From Aurantimonas marina (GTDB taxonomy: Bacteria; Pseudomonadota; Alphaproteobacteria; Rhizobiales; Rhizobiaceae): DNA of 64,000 nt. Made by a program: the position numbers and the translations under genes. The notes below the pieces were generated by a model. It had not been told where the DNA came from. It did no database searches and saw only the letters and a program-made list of their open reading frames with translations. Of the stretch, positions 1-8,633 are shown piece by piece (the first letter of the stretch is position 1; each line of letters starts with the position of its first letter). The DNA is taken from positions 1-64,000 of the forward strand of contig NZ_JADDXW010000012.1 in NCBI RefSeq assembly GCF_017183135.1, read 5' to 3'.

Positions 1-431
1 CAACCCGGTCAGCGAATAAAGACCGCCTCCATCGGTATTCATCCCATGCGCCAGCGCTACGGCGGCAAAGACCCGCGAATCCGAGGGCCGCGGCGATGAC
101 AAATGCTGTCCTCCTCACGGTGATTATCCTCGGTGTCGTGCTTCAAGGGCGCGCTCCCAACCCTTTGGACATAAAGACGCACGGCCCCGACCGACGTTAC
201 ACCGGCGCGTTCCCTCACAATGGACTGGTTATCGTCCAGACCCGGTTGACCTACTATGGCAGTAATGGCCTGCCGAGCGAGGCTCAAGCAAACAGCAACG
301 GACATTCGCGGGCGCATTTGTTGCGCAGTATGATGTGGATCAGATGCAGCGTCCCGAGCCCCGCCAGAAGGTAGAAGGCAGAAGGCAGAAGAATGAGATA
401 TAGGCACAGCGCAGGAACCAGATGTCCACGG
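1..431. other. Island-end DNA with no recognisable gene
   Basis: No reading frame here has a recognisable domain. Open frames exist on both strands, but their compositions look like noncoding shadows. The stretch adjoins transposase and integrase debris, so it is probably decayed mobile-island sequence. Confidence 0.4.
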
Positions 432-580
432 TCACGCGGCGATGATGGTCAGACCGAAATAGCGCATGTGCAGATAGCGCGACAGGAGCGGTGGCGCGAT
501 GATCAGAAAAAGATAGATTAGATAGGTGACCCAGCGCGGCATCATGTAGTCGAGCAGCATGGTCCCCTCGTAGGCCTGGA
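432..580 (-). pseudogene. C-terminal fragment of an integral membrane protein
   Basis: The last roughly 45 codons before the TGA read as a hydrophobic segment with charged ends: a membrane helix (LIYLFLIIAPPLL) followed by a short basic loop and a second hydrophobic run. Upstream the frame runs into the end of the IS3-type transposase remnant, so the original N-terminus is missing. I infer a multi-pass membrane protein truncated by insertion. The family was not identified with confidence. Confidence 0.3.
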
Positions 581-607
581 CTTGCTCCGACAAAGTGGAG
601 AGCGTTT

Positions 608-1000
608 TCAGTTTATGCGGCCAGCCTCGAATTGAAGCGGGCTGATGAAGTTGAGCGCCGAATGGCGCCGAACGGGATTGTAGAAGCCGTCGATGTAGCG
701 ACCGATTGCGTTGGTCGTCTCTGCCCGGCTCTGGAAGACGGTGCGCCAGACGTGTTCGGCCTTCATCGTCTTGAAGAAGGTCTCGACCATCGCATTGTCG
801 AAGCAATTTCCCTTCCCCGACATCGAGATCAGGATCCCGTGCTTCCTCACCTCAGCCTGGTAATCGATGGCGCAGTATTGGCTGCCGCGGTCCGCATGGT
901 GGATGAGACCGGCGGCGGGACGCCGCACGGTGACGGCTCGGCGCTGGGCTGACAATGCCAGTTCCTTGTGAAGCCAATCGCTGGTTGCCCATCCGACGGC
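608..1000 (-). pseudogene. IS3-family transposase, 3' half only
   Basis: About 130 residues match the C-terminal part of an IS3-type DDE integrase core. They include the HHADRGSQY segment carrying the second catalytic Asp, and the NAMVETFFKTMKAE segment in which the Glu of VETFFKTMK is the third catalytic residue. The end reads GFYNPVRRHSALNF, typical for the family. The open frame continues upstream to 1345, but residues before the VGWAT motif are not transposase-like, so the helix-turn-helix part and first Asp are lost. No intact terminal inverted repeats were seen. The element cannot transpose by itself. Confidence 0.75.
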
Positions 1001-1189
1001 GATCCAATGGTCGTATCGTTTCGTCGGAGTGATTCCCATCTTTGGTCTCACGATGGGCGCCGGCGCGAACCGCAGCAGACGTGATCGACCGTCCGCGCGT
1101 TGCGGCCGCGTCCGCATCGCCGAGCACCAAGGCCTGTGGCCATCCTCTGATCGTTCTCGGCCCGCTTTTTTGCGAAGCGTCAGGTGGTT

Positions 1190-1203
1190 TTGATCAAGAT
1201 CAA
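1190..1203. promoter_or_regulatory. FNR/FixK-type operator
   Basis: The sequence TTGATCAAGATCAA is an exact match to the palindromic FNR consensus TTGAT-N4-ATCAA used by FNR, FixK and Anr proteins for oxygen-responsive control. Its centre is about 41 bases upstream of the start point predicted from the -10 element at 1225-1230, the geometry of class II activation. The nearest downstream intact gene is the ECF sigma factor at 1369. The site is symmetric, so a lost minus-strand gene could also have been its target. Confidence 0.6.
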
Positions 1204-1224
1204 AGTGCCCCCGCACGCCTCTCC

Positions 1225-1230
1225 TATGAT
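1225..1230 (+). promoter_or_regulatory. Probable -10 element (TATGAT)
   Basis: TATGAT differs from the sigma-70 consensus TATAAT at one position and sits 21 bases after the FNR-type operator. There is no good -35 hexamer, as expected for an activator-dependent promoter. The leader to the sigma gene would be about 130 bases. Confidence 0.4.
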
Positions 1231-1368
1231 TGACCCGAAATTGGCGCTGGGAATGCTTTTCCGGAAGACGGGCCGGACAATCGCTGAAGTACCGATCCGA
1301 AGGGCCTGAAGTGGCATTGGCAACGTTTCTCCCGGCGCAGCACAAATCATCAGGAGAGGCACTGGGCG

Positions 1369-2007
1369 ATGTATACGGCTTGTCACCAAACCCTCGCGCC
1401 CGAATCGAGACCGGTCAACCTGGCCGTTACGACGGCCCTCACCGAGCACCGGAGCGAATTTCTGCGGTTCCTCGTGCGCCGCCTCGGCGACCGGGATACG
1501 GCGGAAGATGTGCTTCAGGGCTTCTGCCTGCGCGTTGTCGCCAACGGCGGCAACCTCAGGAAAAGCGAAAGCGTGGTGGCCTGGCTGTATACGGTACTGC
1601 GATCGGTGCTGACGGATCACTACCGGCGAGAGGCCGCGCGGCGGCGGCGGGAAGCCAGCTACGTGGACGAGCGGGTTGCGCTGGACGAAAACCCCGACGC
1701 CGTCGAACCCGAGGAAAGCCCCTGCGGTTGCCTTGATAAACTCGTCCCCACGTTGCGGCCGGACTATGCGGAAATTTTGCAACGGGTCGATTTGTCGGAC
1801 GAGCCACGCGAAAAGACCGTGGCCAAGCTCGGCCTTACACAGGGAAACGCCAGAGTTCGGCTGCATCGCGCACGTCAGGCGCTGCGAGAAGCGATGCGGG
1901 AGTGCTGTGGCAGCTGTTGCGAACGTGGTTTCCACGACTGCACGTGCGGCAACGGTCACCACCTGATCAGCGCGGAGGCAGACCAAGCCGCTTTTTCCTA
2001 CCCGTAG
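1369..2007 (+). CDS. ECF sigma factor with C-terminal cysteine-rich tail
   Basis: A 212-residue extracytoplasmic-function sigma factor. Region 2 lies at about residues 24-90 (GDRDTAEDVLQGF, then AWLYTVLRSVLTDHYRR). Region 4 lies at about 122-178 with a helix-turn-helix (AKLGLTQGNARVRLHRARQ). Cysteines sit at 119 and 121 in the linker and at 179, 180, 183, 184, 191 and 193 in the tail, a layout suited to metal or redox sensing. The copper-responsive CorE type of ECF factor also uses a Cys-rich tail and needs no anti-sigma factor; none is encoded next door. AGGAGAGG lies upstream of the ATG. The targets are unknown. The FNR-type promoter at 1190-1230 may drive it. Confidence 0.85.
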   Translation: MYTACHQTLAPESRPVNLAVTTALTEHRSEFLRFLVRRLGDRDTAEDVLQGFCLRVVANGGNLRKSESVVAWLYTVLRSVLTDHYRREAARRRREASYVDERVALDENPDAVEPEESPCGCLDKLVPTLRPDYAEILQRVDLSDEPREKTVAKLGLTQGNARVRLHRARQALREAMRECCGSCCERGFHDCTCGNGHHLISAEADQAAFSYP

Positions 2008-2100
2008 GGCACGCTAATCGCCGGTGTCCGTCGTCCGAACATTTGGCGCGGATTTTCGGCATCGAACTGAGAAGCCACGGCCTCGTCTGGGGATTGCTTC

Positions 2101-2532
2101 TTAAGCGGCGATCCCGCGGTGCTGCAAGCGCCGATGTTCGATGGCCTTCCGCTTGATCCTTTCGCGCTGGTTGATGATGATTTCGGCTCTGCCGAAGTAG
2201 GCGCCGGCCAAGGTCACGTTGCCCAGGATCTCGTGGTAGCGCTGGTGATTGTAGTGCTCGACGAAAGCCTCTATCTGTCCCTCGCGGTCGGCCGGCAGAA
2301 AGTCGTTCTCGAGAACGACCTGGTTCTTCAACGTCTGATGCCAGCGCTCGTTTCCGGGCTTACGCTGTCCACTCGGGCCGGCGTCGCCGACCAGATGTCG
2401 TCCAGGTTCGCACTCAGAATGCCGCTCCGACAGCGCCTTCTTCAGCTCATCGCCAAGACCGTCCTTCGCGAACAGATCTTGTGAATCACGGCCGGCCAGA
2501 AGCCGGTCCAGAAGTTCCTTCTCGATCGCCAT
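2101..2532 (-). pseudogene. Chimeric ORF: IS256-type N-terminus joined to IS3-type C-terminus
   Basis: A continuous 143-codon frame made from two unrelated transposases. Residues 1 to about 38 (ELLDRLLAGRDSQDLFAKDG, then LKKALSER) match the start of IS256-family transposases and keep a GGGAG ribosome site before the ATG. Residues 61-143 (NERWHQTLKN, then AFVEHYNHQRYHE and the basic INQRERIKRKAIEHRR end) match the C-terminus of IS3/IS481-type transposases. The linker between them matches neither. It lacks catalytic triads and is surely non-functional as a transposase. It records a deletion between two insertion sequences. Confidence 0.7.
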
Positions 2533-2783
2533 GTGATGCTCCCTTCAGTTCCATCATCATGGCCTCGCACACAAGATTTCTGACAGTCTCTCGGCACCTG
2601 TGCAGCCCTCGCGTTGAGACTCGCGGCAAGATAGCGCGCTTCCCAGGTTCGCAGGCTCAATCTTACATGATTCGTCCCAATTCGCAGCGCAAGGCCTTTC
2701 GGCAAGCGCTTGCGCCAGTAATAGACGGCCCCTCGCCGCTCGAGATTGGCTCCGATCGCCATGATCGACACTCCGTGTCCCAC
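2533..2783 (-). pseudogene. Tyrosine recombinase (island integrase), N-terminal stub
   Basis: The frame opening at 2783, with the likely start at an internal ATG at 2762, reads RRGAVYYWRKRLPKGLA followed by HVRLSLRTWEARYLAASLNA. This resembles the extreme N-terminal arm (DUF6538-like) of phage and island integrases. The similarity ends where the IS256-type fragment begins, and the core-binding and catalytic domains with the R-H-R-Y residues are absent. Its place next to a tRNA-Gln 3' end is the classic position of an integrase at an island border. Confidence 0.6.
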
Positions 2784-2868
2784 GGTTGTGTCGCAGTCCT
2801 GTGTCCCAGTTGCGGAAAAAGCTCCCCAGCTGAGTAGGCATCAAGCGATTTCAAAGAGTTAGACGATC

Positions 2869-2943
2869 TGGCTGGGGCGGCAGGATTCGAACCTGCGAAT
2901 GGCGGCACCAAAAGCCGCTGCCTTACCACTTGGCGACGCCCCA
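2869..2943 (-). tRNA. tRNA-Gln (anticodon TTG)
   Basis: Read on the minus strand, the gene begins TGGGGCG and ends CGCCCCA plus discriminator G and an encoded CCA, giving a 7-bp acceptor stem. The anticodon stem GCGGC/GCCGC encloses the loop TTTTGGT with anticodon TTG. The T arm carries GGTTCGAATCC. The 3' end faces the island (bases 1-2868) and lies about 85 bases from the integrase stub, so the T-arm and acceptor region probably is the attachment site. Confidence 0.95.
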
Positions 2944-3102
2944 AAAGCTCCGTGTCCGCTGGCTCTCATAGCCGCTGGCTGGCCGTCATGCAACGACCCC
3001 AGGCGCCGTGGCGCCCCCAATTTCACGCCGAGCGCCGCGGCCGCCTTGCATCACTCCCTGCGCGCCCGATGTTACGGACCGAACAGGCGATGGGATGACG
3101 AG

Positions 3103-4305
3103 ATGGCAAAGAACACGCGACCCCAACTCTCCAAACGGGCCAACGCGGGGAAGCAGGTGGACCTGCCGCTTGATCGCGGGCGGGCGGCGACGGTCGACCT
3201 GTTCTTCACCCATCAAGACCGGCTGATCCATGTCGACGATCCGATCTGGCAGGACGTGTCGGCCCTCGCGGTGACCGGCCGCTCGATCTTCTGCACCTGT
3301 GACGAGACCTCGACCATCGAACGCGTGCTGTTCGATCCGCAAACGGGCAAGGCCGGCGAGCACACGCACTTCGTCCTCGGCGAGACGTTCGACCTGCCGG
3401 AGGGTCCGGCCGGTGAAATGGACATCGAGGGGCTGGCGGTCGCCGACGGCTATCTGTGGATATGCGGATCCCATTCGTTGAAACGCGATGATCCCGGCGA
3501 TGACGGTCTCGACGACATGGAGGACATCGACTGGGACGCCAATCGCGGCTTTCTCGGCAAGGTACCGCTGCTCGACCGCGGCAACGGCGTTTACGACCTC
3601 GTTGCGTCCATCGACCCGCTCGACGAGGCTCCTGCCCGCGCCGCCCGGATGATGCCGATGAAGAAATCGCGCAAGACGCCGCTCCGCAAGATGCTCGCGA
3701 AGGACCGGCTGATCGGCCCGTTCATGGATCACCCCTGCAAGGAGAACGGCTTTGACATCGAAGGGCTTGCGGTGACCGGTAATACCGTCCTCCTGGGGCT
3801 TCGCGGTCCGGTCCTCGGCGGCTATGCCCTGATCGTCCGCATGGAGATGAAGGACGTCAAAAGCGGGCACTTGAAGCCGCGAAAACTCGAAGGCGACGAA
3901 CGCTACGCAATCCAGGCAATCGATCTCAATGGCCAGGGCATTCGCGACATGCACTGGCAGGACGGGCGGCTGTTGATCCTGTCCGGTGCCACGACCGATC
4001 TGGAAGCCCTGCAATCGGTCTTCGCCATCGAGGATTACGACCCCGAGCGCCCTGTCTACCGAGCGGGCGCCATGACCCGGGTGCTCGACCTGCCGGCGAT
4101 TCGCGGATCCGACCATGCCGAGGGGATCGCGCCGATCGAGATCGACGGGGTGGCGAAACTTCTCGTCGCCTATGATTCTCCGCATGAGGACCGCACGGAC
4201 GCCAAGTCCCAGCGCCTGACCACCGACATGTTCGATCTTGCCTCGGCGCGATCGGCGTCGGCGAAGCGGCGCGCCGCGGGCGGCAAAGGCCAAGCGGACC
4301 GGTGA
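3103..4305 (+). CDS. DUF3616 domain-containing protein
   Basis: A 400-residue protein of the DUF3616 family, whose molecular role is unknown. The frame is open from 2899, but family similarity starts near the ATG at 3103 (MAKNTRPQ), and the upstream part overlaps the tRNA, so I use 3103. Repeated segments such as DIEGLAVADGYLWICGSHS (about 107) and DIEGLAVTGNTVLLGLRGP suggest a beta-propeller-like fold. There is no signal peptide, so it is probably cytoplasmic. The stop overlaps the start of the metallo-beta-lactamase-fold gene by four bases, implying co-translation. Confidence 0.8.
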   Translation: MAKNTRPQLSKRANAGKQVDLPLDRGRAATVDLFFTHQDRLIHVDDPIWQDVSALAVTGRSIFCTCDETSTIERVLFDPQTGKAGEHTHFVLGETFDLPEGPAGEMDIEGLAVADGYLWICGSHSLKRDDPGDDGLDDMEDIDWDANRGFLGKVPLLDRGNGVYDLVASIDPLDEAPARAARMMPMKKSRKTPLRKMLAKDRLIGPFMDHPCKENGFDIEGLAVTGNTVLLGLRGPVLGGYALIVRMEMKDVKSGHLKPRKLEGDERYAIQAIDLNGQGIRDMHWQDGRLLILSGATTDLEALQSVFAIEDYDPERPVYRAGAMTRVLDLPAIRGSDHAEGIAPIEIDGVAKLLVAYDSPHEDRTDAKSQRLTTDMFDLASARSASAKRRAAGGKGQADR

Positions 4306-5204
4306 CCGATTTCGATACCGCCTTCGACCCGGCTTACGGAAACGCCGTTCCCCTCGGCGAAACCATCCAGCGCGTCACCGCGTGCAATCCGAGCCCGTTC
4401 ACCTTTCATGGCACCAACAGCTATGTCGTGGGCGACGATCGTTCATTCGTCGTCGACCCGGGGCCCGACGACCCGGCGCATCTGGACGCGCTGCTCGTTG
4501 CGATCGACGGCCGGCCGGTCGACGCGATCCTGTTGACCCATACCCACCGCGACCACACCGGCCTGGTCGACCGGCTGAGGGACATCACAGGCGCGCCGCT
4601 TCTCGGCGGCGGGCCGCACCGCCCGATGCGCCCGCTGCTGGCCGGCGAAGCATCTCGGATCGAGGCCGCCGGCGATGCGTCCCTCGTCTTCGACCGGACG
4701 CTTGCGGACGACGAAACGCTGGTCCTCGGTGGCACGCCCGTTACCGTGATCGCCACCCCCGGCCACTGTGCCAACCATCTGGCCTTTGCAGTCGGCGAGG
4801 ATGGGACGGTACTGTCCGGCGATCACGTCATGGCCTGGTCGACGACGATCGTCGCGCCGCCGGACGGCGCCATGCGAGACTACATGAATTCGCTCGATCG
4901 CCTGCTCGCTCGCGACGACTCGCGCTATCTGCCCGGCCACGGCGGCGCGGTCGAACGGCCGAAGGCCTTCGTGCGGGCCCTCATCGGCCATCGCCGTATG
5001 CGCGAGAATGCGATTCTAACGCGGCTTCGCGCCGGCGACCGGACGATCCCGACGATCGTCGCGGCGATTTATCGCGGCACCGATCCGAAGTTGCACGGCG
5101 CTGCGGGATTGTCGGTGCTGGCCCATCTGGAGGATCTTGCCGAGCGCGGCCTGGTCTCGGCCGACGGCCCGCCGACGCTCGGCACCCGCTTCGCACCCGC
5201 TTGA
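4302..5204 (+). CDS. MBL-fold metallo-hydrolase (LACTB2/glyoxalase II-like)
   Basis: A 300-residue metallo-beta-lactamase-fold hydrolase. The metal-binding motif HTHRDH is present at about residue 77, followed by TPGHCANHL, GDHVM and LPGHGG, which supply the remaining metal ligands. The C-terminal 80 residues resemble the winged-helix extension of LACTB2-like proteins. The GTG start lies within GTGA, sharing bases with the stop of the DUF3616 gene. The substrate is not evident; thioester or nucleic-acid hydrolysis are both known in the fold. Confidence 0.85.
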   Translation: MTDFDTAFDPAYGNAVPLGETIQRVTACNPSPFTFHGTNSYVVGDDRSFVVDPGPDDPAHLDALLVAIDGRPVDAILLTHTHRDHTGLVDRLRDITGAPLLGGGPHRPMRPLLAGEASRIEAAGDASLVFDRTLADDETLVLGGTPVTVIATPGHCANHLAFAVGEDGTVLSGDHVMAWSTTIVAPPDGAMRDYMNSLDRLLARDDSRYLPGHGGAVERPKAFVRALIGHRRMRENAILTRLRAGDRTIPTIVAAIYRGTDPKLHGAAGLSVLAHLEDLAERGLVSADGPPTLGTRFAPA

Positions 5205-5208
5205 CGGC

Positions 5209-5248
5209 GACAGGCAGCACCGGGAAACGACGGGATCAGCTGCCTGTC
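5209..5248. terminator. Possible bidirectional stem-loop
   Basis: GACAGGCAGC (5209-5218) and GCTGCCTGTC (5239-5248) form a perfect 10-bp inverted repeat with a 20-base loop. It lies where the plus-strand hydrolase gene and the minus-strand DUF1499 gene converge, and it covers the last codons of the latter. There is no T tract, so intrinsic termination is uncertain. Confidence 0.35.
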
Positions 5249-6174
5249 TCGACCGTCTCCAGCCCGGACATCGCCGTGTCGAGATCTTCGAGGAATCGCT
5301 CGATAAAACGGCGATTCTGGCCAAAGTCGATATCGATCGAGCGTGAGACCGATTGCAGATCGACGAAGCTCTCGTCGCCATCCTGGACGATGCGGATGCT
5401 GATATCGCTCGGCAGGGCGAACAGAAGATCGCGGGCGATGGCGGTGATCCGGTATTGTTCGCTATCCGGCCGGTCGAGCGGATCGGAAGCGGCCTCGGCA
5501 TCGATTCCCGCGCGTGCCGTCGGGATCGGGATGTCGCCCGCCCCACTGACGCCGAGGTCCCCGCCGGCAAGTTCCGGCGCCGCGACGACGGCAATGGCCG
5601 GACCTTCGGCGACGACGCCGCCGACCTGCCAGCCCAGATCATCCAGCACCACACGCGCGGCGGCGTAAACTCGCGGCGCGGCGGCGACGAAGCGACGCCC
5701 CGGAACCACGCTCGGCTCTACCAGGGCCGCCTCGGGCGCGACCGCAACCGGCGCGTCGGCGGGCATTTCGGCCTCGACCGTCGATGGGAGGCCCTCAGGG
5801 TCCATGCCGTCCGTATAAGCGGCGTTGGTGCTCGGATTCACGGCGGCGAGGTAGGCCGTGTAGGCAAAGGGAGCGAGCACGACACTCGCCAGCACGAAGG
5901 CCCCGAGCGCCGCGGCGCCGCCAGCGATGCCCTGGAACCAGACCCGAACGAGCCCGTAGAGGGAGATCAGCAGCGCCAGCGTGGCGATGCCGGCGGTGAA
6001 GAGGAGAAGCCCGATCAAGGCCTGCGGCACGATCGCCCCGAGCCTGAAGATGACGAGCGACGTGACCAACAAAATCAGCGCGAACGCCGCCAGCCTGCGG
6101 GCAAACCCCGCCAGCCGCAGCCGTTTGCGAAGATAATGCCCCGACACCGGGAGCCGTCCGTAAATCGAACTCAT
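5236..6174 (-). CDS. DUF1499 family membrane protein
   Basis: A 312-residue protein. Three hydrophobic helices fall at about residues 24-46, 49-73 and 82-110, and a C-terminal soluble DUF1499 domain occupies about residues 165-305. The family is widespread in alphaproteobacteria with no established function. It stands alone, convergent with the MBL-fold gene and followed upstream by the acyl-CoA ligase on the same strand. Confidence 0.8.
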   Translation of the reverse strand: MSSIYGRLPVSGHYLRKRLRLAGFARRLAAFALILLVTSLVIFRLGAIVPQALIGLLLFTAGIATLALLISLYGLVRVWFQGIAGGAAALGAFVLASVVLAPFAYTAYLAAVNPSTNAAYTDGMDPEGLPSTVEAEMPADAPVAVAPEAALVEPSVVPGRRFVAAAPRVYAAARVVLDDLGWQVGGVVAEGPAIAVVAAPELAGGDLGVSGAGDIPIPTARAGIDAEAASDPLDRPDSEQYRITAIARDLLFALPSDISIRIVQDGDESFVDLQSVSRSIDIDFGQNRRFIERFLEDLDTAMSGLETVETGS

Positions 6175-6222
6175 GGGCGATCCTCAAAAGCCACGACCCG
6201 GCTCGTCCGAGTCGCGGATATA

Positions 6223-7851
6223 TCAGGCCGAGGGCAAGCGATAGTCACGAAACTGGTCCCTGAGCGTCGTCTTCTGGATCTTGCCGGTAGCCGTGTGAGG
6301 AATTTCCGACACGAAGGCGACGTCGTCCGGCATCCACCATTTGGCGATCTTACCCTCCAGAAAGCCGAGAATATCGTCCTTGGAGGGCTCCCGACCCTCC
6401 TTGCGAACGATCACGAGCAGCGGTCGCTCGTCCCATTTGGGATGGGCGAGGCCGATCACGGCGGCTTCCGCGACATCGGGATGGCCAACGGCGAGATTTT
6501 CCAGATCGATCGTCGAGATCCATTCGCCGCCCGACTTGATGACATCCTTGGCGCGGTCGGTGATCTGCATATAGCCGTGCTCGTCCATATGGGCGACGTC
6601 GCCGGTGTCGAACCAGCCCTCGGCGTCGAACACTTCCGGCCCCGTGTTCTTGTAGTAGCTGCTGGCGACCGACGGGCCGCGCACCTTGAGACGGCCGAAG
6701 GTCTTGCCGTCCCACGGCCGCTCGACATTGGCGTCGTCGGTCACCTTCATCTCGACTCCGAAGGGCGGGTGGCCCTGCTTCTGTTCGAGATCGAGCAACG
6801 CTTCGCCCTCAAGGTCGGCATATTCCGGCTTAATCGTGCACAGGCTGCCGAGCGGGCTCATCTCGGTCATGCCCCAGGCATGGATGACCTGGACGCCGTA
6901 ATTGTCCTGGAATTTCTGCGTCACGGCCCGCGGACAGGCGGCGCCGCCGATCACCACCCGTTCAAGGTCGGGCAGTTCACCACCCTCCTTCTCCAGATGC
7001 TGCAGCAACATCAGCCAGACCGTCGGCACGGCGGCGCTGAAGGTCACCTTTTCCTCGGTCAGCAACTCGAAAACCGAGGCGCCGTCCATCTTGGCCCCCG
7101 GCATCACCATCGCGGATCCGGCCATCGGGCAGGTCAAGGCAAGTCCCCAGCCATTGGCATGAAACAGCGGCACGATCGGCAACAGCCTGTCGCGCGAGGA
7201 CAGGCCCATCGCATCGGGCTGCTGCGCCATCATCGAATGCAGGACATTCGAGCGGTGGGAATAAAGGACGCCCTTGGGATTGCCGGTGGTGCCGGACGTA
7301 TAGCACATGCCCGCCGCGGTGTTTTCGTCGAACGCCTTCCAGGCGAAATCGGCGTCCGCCTCGGCCAGCCAATCCTCGTAGCAGACCACGTTGGCCAGTT
7401 TCGTCTCCGGCATATGGGCGGCGCCGGTGAGAACGATGATCTTTTCCAGGCTTGGAACCTTCGGCGCGATCGCCTCGATGATCGGCATGAAGGTCAGGTC
7501 GACGAAGATGAAGCGATCTTCGGCATCGTTCATGATCCAGGCGATCTGATCGGGGAACAGTCGCGGGTTCAGCGTGTGATAGATCGCGCCGAGGCCGAGG
7601 ATGCCGTACCAGCATTCGAGGTGGCGCCAGGTATTCCAGGCCAGGGTGGCGACGCGGTCGCCGAGCTTGATACCATCACGCTCCAACCGCTGGGCAAGTT
7701 GCAGGGAGCGCGCCCGGACCTCGCGGTAGTTGGTGCGGTGGATCGGTCCCTCGACCGAGCGCGTGACGATTTCACGGCGCGGATGATAGGTCGCGGCGTG
7801 ATCGATCACCTTCGAGCAAAGCAGCGGCCATTGCTGCATCAAACCCTGCAT
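6223..7851 (-). CDS. Fatty-acyl-CoA ligase (AMP-forming, DmdB-like)
   Basis: A 542-residue adenylate-forming enzyme that activates a carboxylic acid to its CoA thioester through an acyl-AMP. It shows the P-loop [18 protein letters not shown], the [10 protein letters not shown] segment, the hinge region [18 protein letters not shown] with [15 protein letters not shown], and the catalytic lysine near the end ([10 protein letters not shown]). The start chosen is the ATG at 7851 ([11 protein letters not shown]), as in medium- and long-chain ligases and DmdB-type methylthiopropionate ligases; the frame is open 21 codons further upstream. Substrate chain length cannot be read from the sequence. Confidence 0.9.
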   Translation of the reverse strand: MQGLMQQWPLLCSKVIDHAATYHPRREIVTRSVEGPIHRTNYREVRARSLQLAQRLERDGIKLGDRVATLAWNTWRHLECWYGILGLGAIYHTLNPRLFPDQIAWIMNDAEDRFIFVDLTFMPIIEAIAPKVPSLEKIIVLTGAAHMPETKLANVVCYEDWLAEADADFAWKAFDENTAAGMCYTSGTTGNPKGVLYSHRSNVLHSMMAQQPDAMGLSSRDRLLPIVPLFHANGWGLALTCPMAGSAMVMPGAKMDGASVFELLTEEKVTFSAAVPTVWLMLLQHLEKEGGELPDLERVVIGGAACPRAVTQKFQDNYGVQVIHAWGMTEMSPLGSLCTIKPEYADLEGEALLDLEQKQGHPPFGVEMKVTDDANVERPWDGKTFGRLKVRGPSVASSYYKNTGPEVFDAEGWFDTGDVAHMDEHGYMQITDRAKDVIKSGGEWISTIDLENLAVGHPDVAEAAVIGLAHPKWDERPLLVIVRKEGREPSKDDILGFLEGKIAKWWMPDDVAFVSEIPHTATGKIQKTTLRDQFRDYRLPSA

Positions 7852-8019
7852 GTACGTTCCTCCCTGGCGTCGAGGGTCCCTGACGGTTCCCCTTCGCGAC
7901 GCCAATGTCGACAACGGCCAGGCGTTTGTCCAGCCGTCGCGAGCGCGGCGCCGCCACAGTTCGGCCGCTTGCCGGAGTCAGATTTCGATCCCACGAGAGT
8001 AAGGACCAGGAGCGATACG

Positions 8020-8424
8020 ATGCAGGTGGACGCACAGACGGCAATCGGCGCGGGGTCTGGGAACGAGGCTCTCGGCGCGGTCGAGTTCGAACTGGCCCTG
8101 GACATGCAGGATCCGACGCGGATCGCCTTCGACGAATGCGTGCGTTCGGCTGCCGCCGTGGTCGGTGGAGAGCTCCTGTTCGACATGCCGTCGGATGGCT
8201 CTGTCGAGGATGCATCCCGCATTGCCGCAGTGCGCGTGGCCACCCCTCAGCGCGAGGACATTCTGTTCGCGATATTGAACGAGGCCGGCGACACCATCCG
8301 CAATCCGGATCGCGAGGAGATCGGCGAGCGCTTTTATGGCTTCGCCCGCGCCTTCGTGGGCGTCCTAACACGCATTCGCGACGCCATGCCGTTCGGCGGC
8401 ATGGAAACCGAAGGCTCGGCCTGA
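8020..8424 (+). CDS. Hypothetical protein, 134 aa
   Basis: A small acidic protein starting at the ATG at 8020, with AGGACCAGGAG upstream as ribosome site. No signal peptide, membrane helix or known domain was recognised. The residues are mostly helix-forming, and the C-terminal part (ERFYGFARAFVGVLTRIRDAM) looks like an amphipathic helix. It is divergent from the acyl-CoA ligase and precedes the SLC13 permease by about 210 bases. The longer open frame upstream is antisense to other genes and is not counted as coding. Confidence 0.55.
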   Translation: MQVDAQTAIGAGSGNEALGAVEFELALDMQDPTRIAFDECVRSAAAVVGGELLFDMPSDGSVEDASRIAAVRVATPQREDILFAILNEAGDTIRNPDREEIGERFYGFARAFVGVLTRIRDAMPFGGMETEGSA

Positions 8425-8493
8425 CGAGCGGCAGTCCCGTCTCGGCCGGACGAGTCGAGGACGGAACCGACCGCCCTTGTGAAAGACGCCGCA

Positions 8494-8512
8494 GCGACCG
8501 AATTCAGGTCGC
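8494..8512 (+). terminator. Possible stem-loop downstream of the 134-aa gene
   Basis: GCGACC and GGTCGC form a perfect 6-bp stem with a 7-base loop, 70 bases after the stop at 8424. An AT-rich imperfect palindrome follows at about 8524-8550. There is no T run, so this is only a weak terminator candidate. Confidence 0.25.
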
Positions 8513-8633
8513 GCCGGGACCGCTTGCCGAATAATCGATATTTATCCGGCGTGATTGGCACAGCGGGCTTGTCAAACCGTCGCGCGCGCCGCAGTTCTGA
8601 ATTCTGCCGGGATCTCCTCGCCGACGGACTCTC

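Noticed and set aside
1226-1309. 27-codon ORF just after the FNR-type operator
   Set aside because: Its ATG overlaps the -10 element, so it would lie upstream of the predicted transcript start and not be translated from it.
1001-1345. N-terminal part of the minus-strand frame continuing the IS3 transposase
   Set aside because: Residues before the VGWAT motif have no transposase similarity; it is chance open frame over other DNA.
5353-8019. Very long plus-strand open frame (about 890 codons) leading into the 134-residue gene
   Set aside because: It is antisense to the DUF1499 and acyl-CoA ligase genes, which have clear domains. The frame is open only because GC-rich codon use leaves few stops on the other strand.
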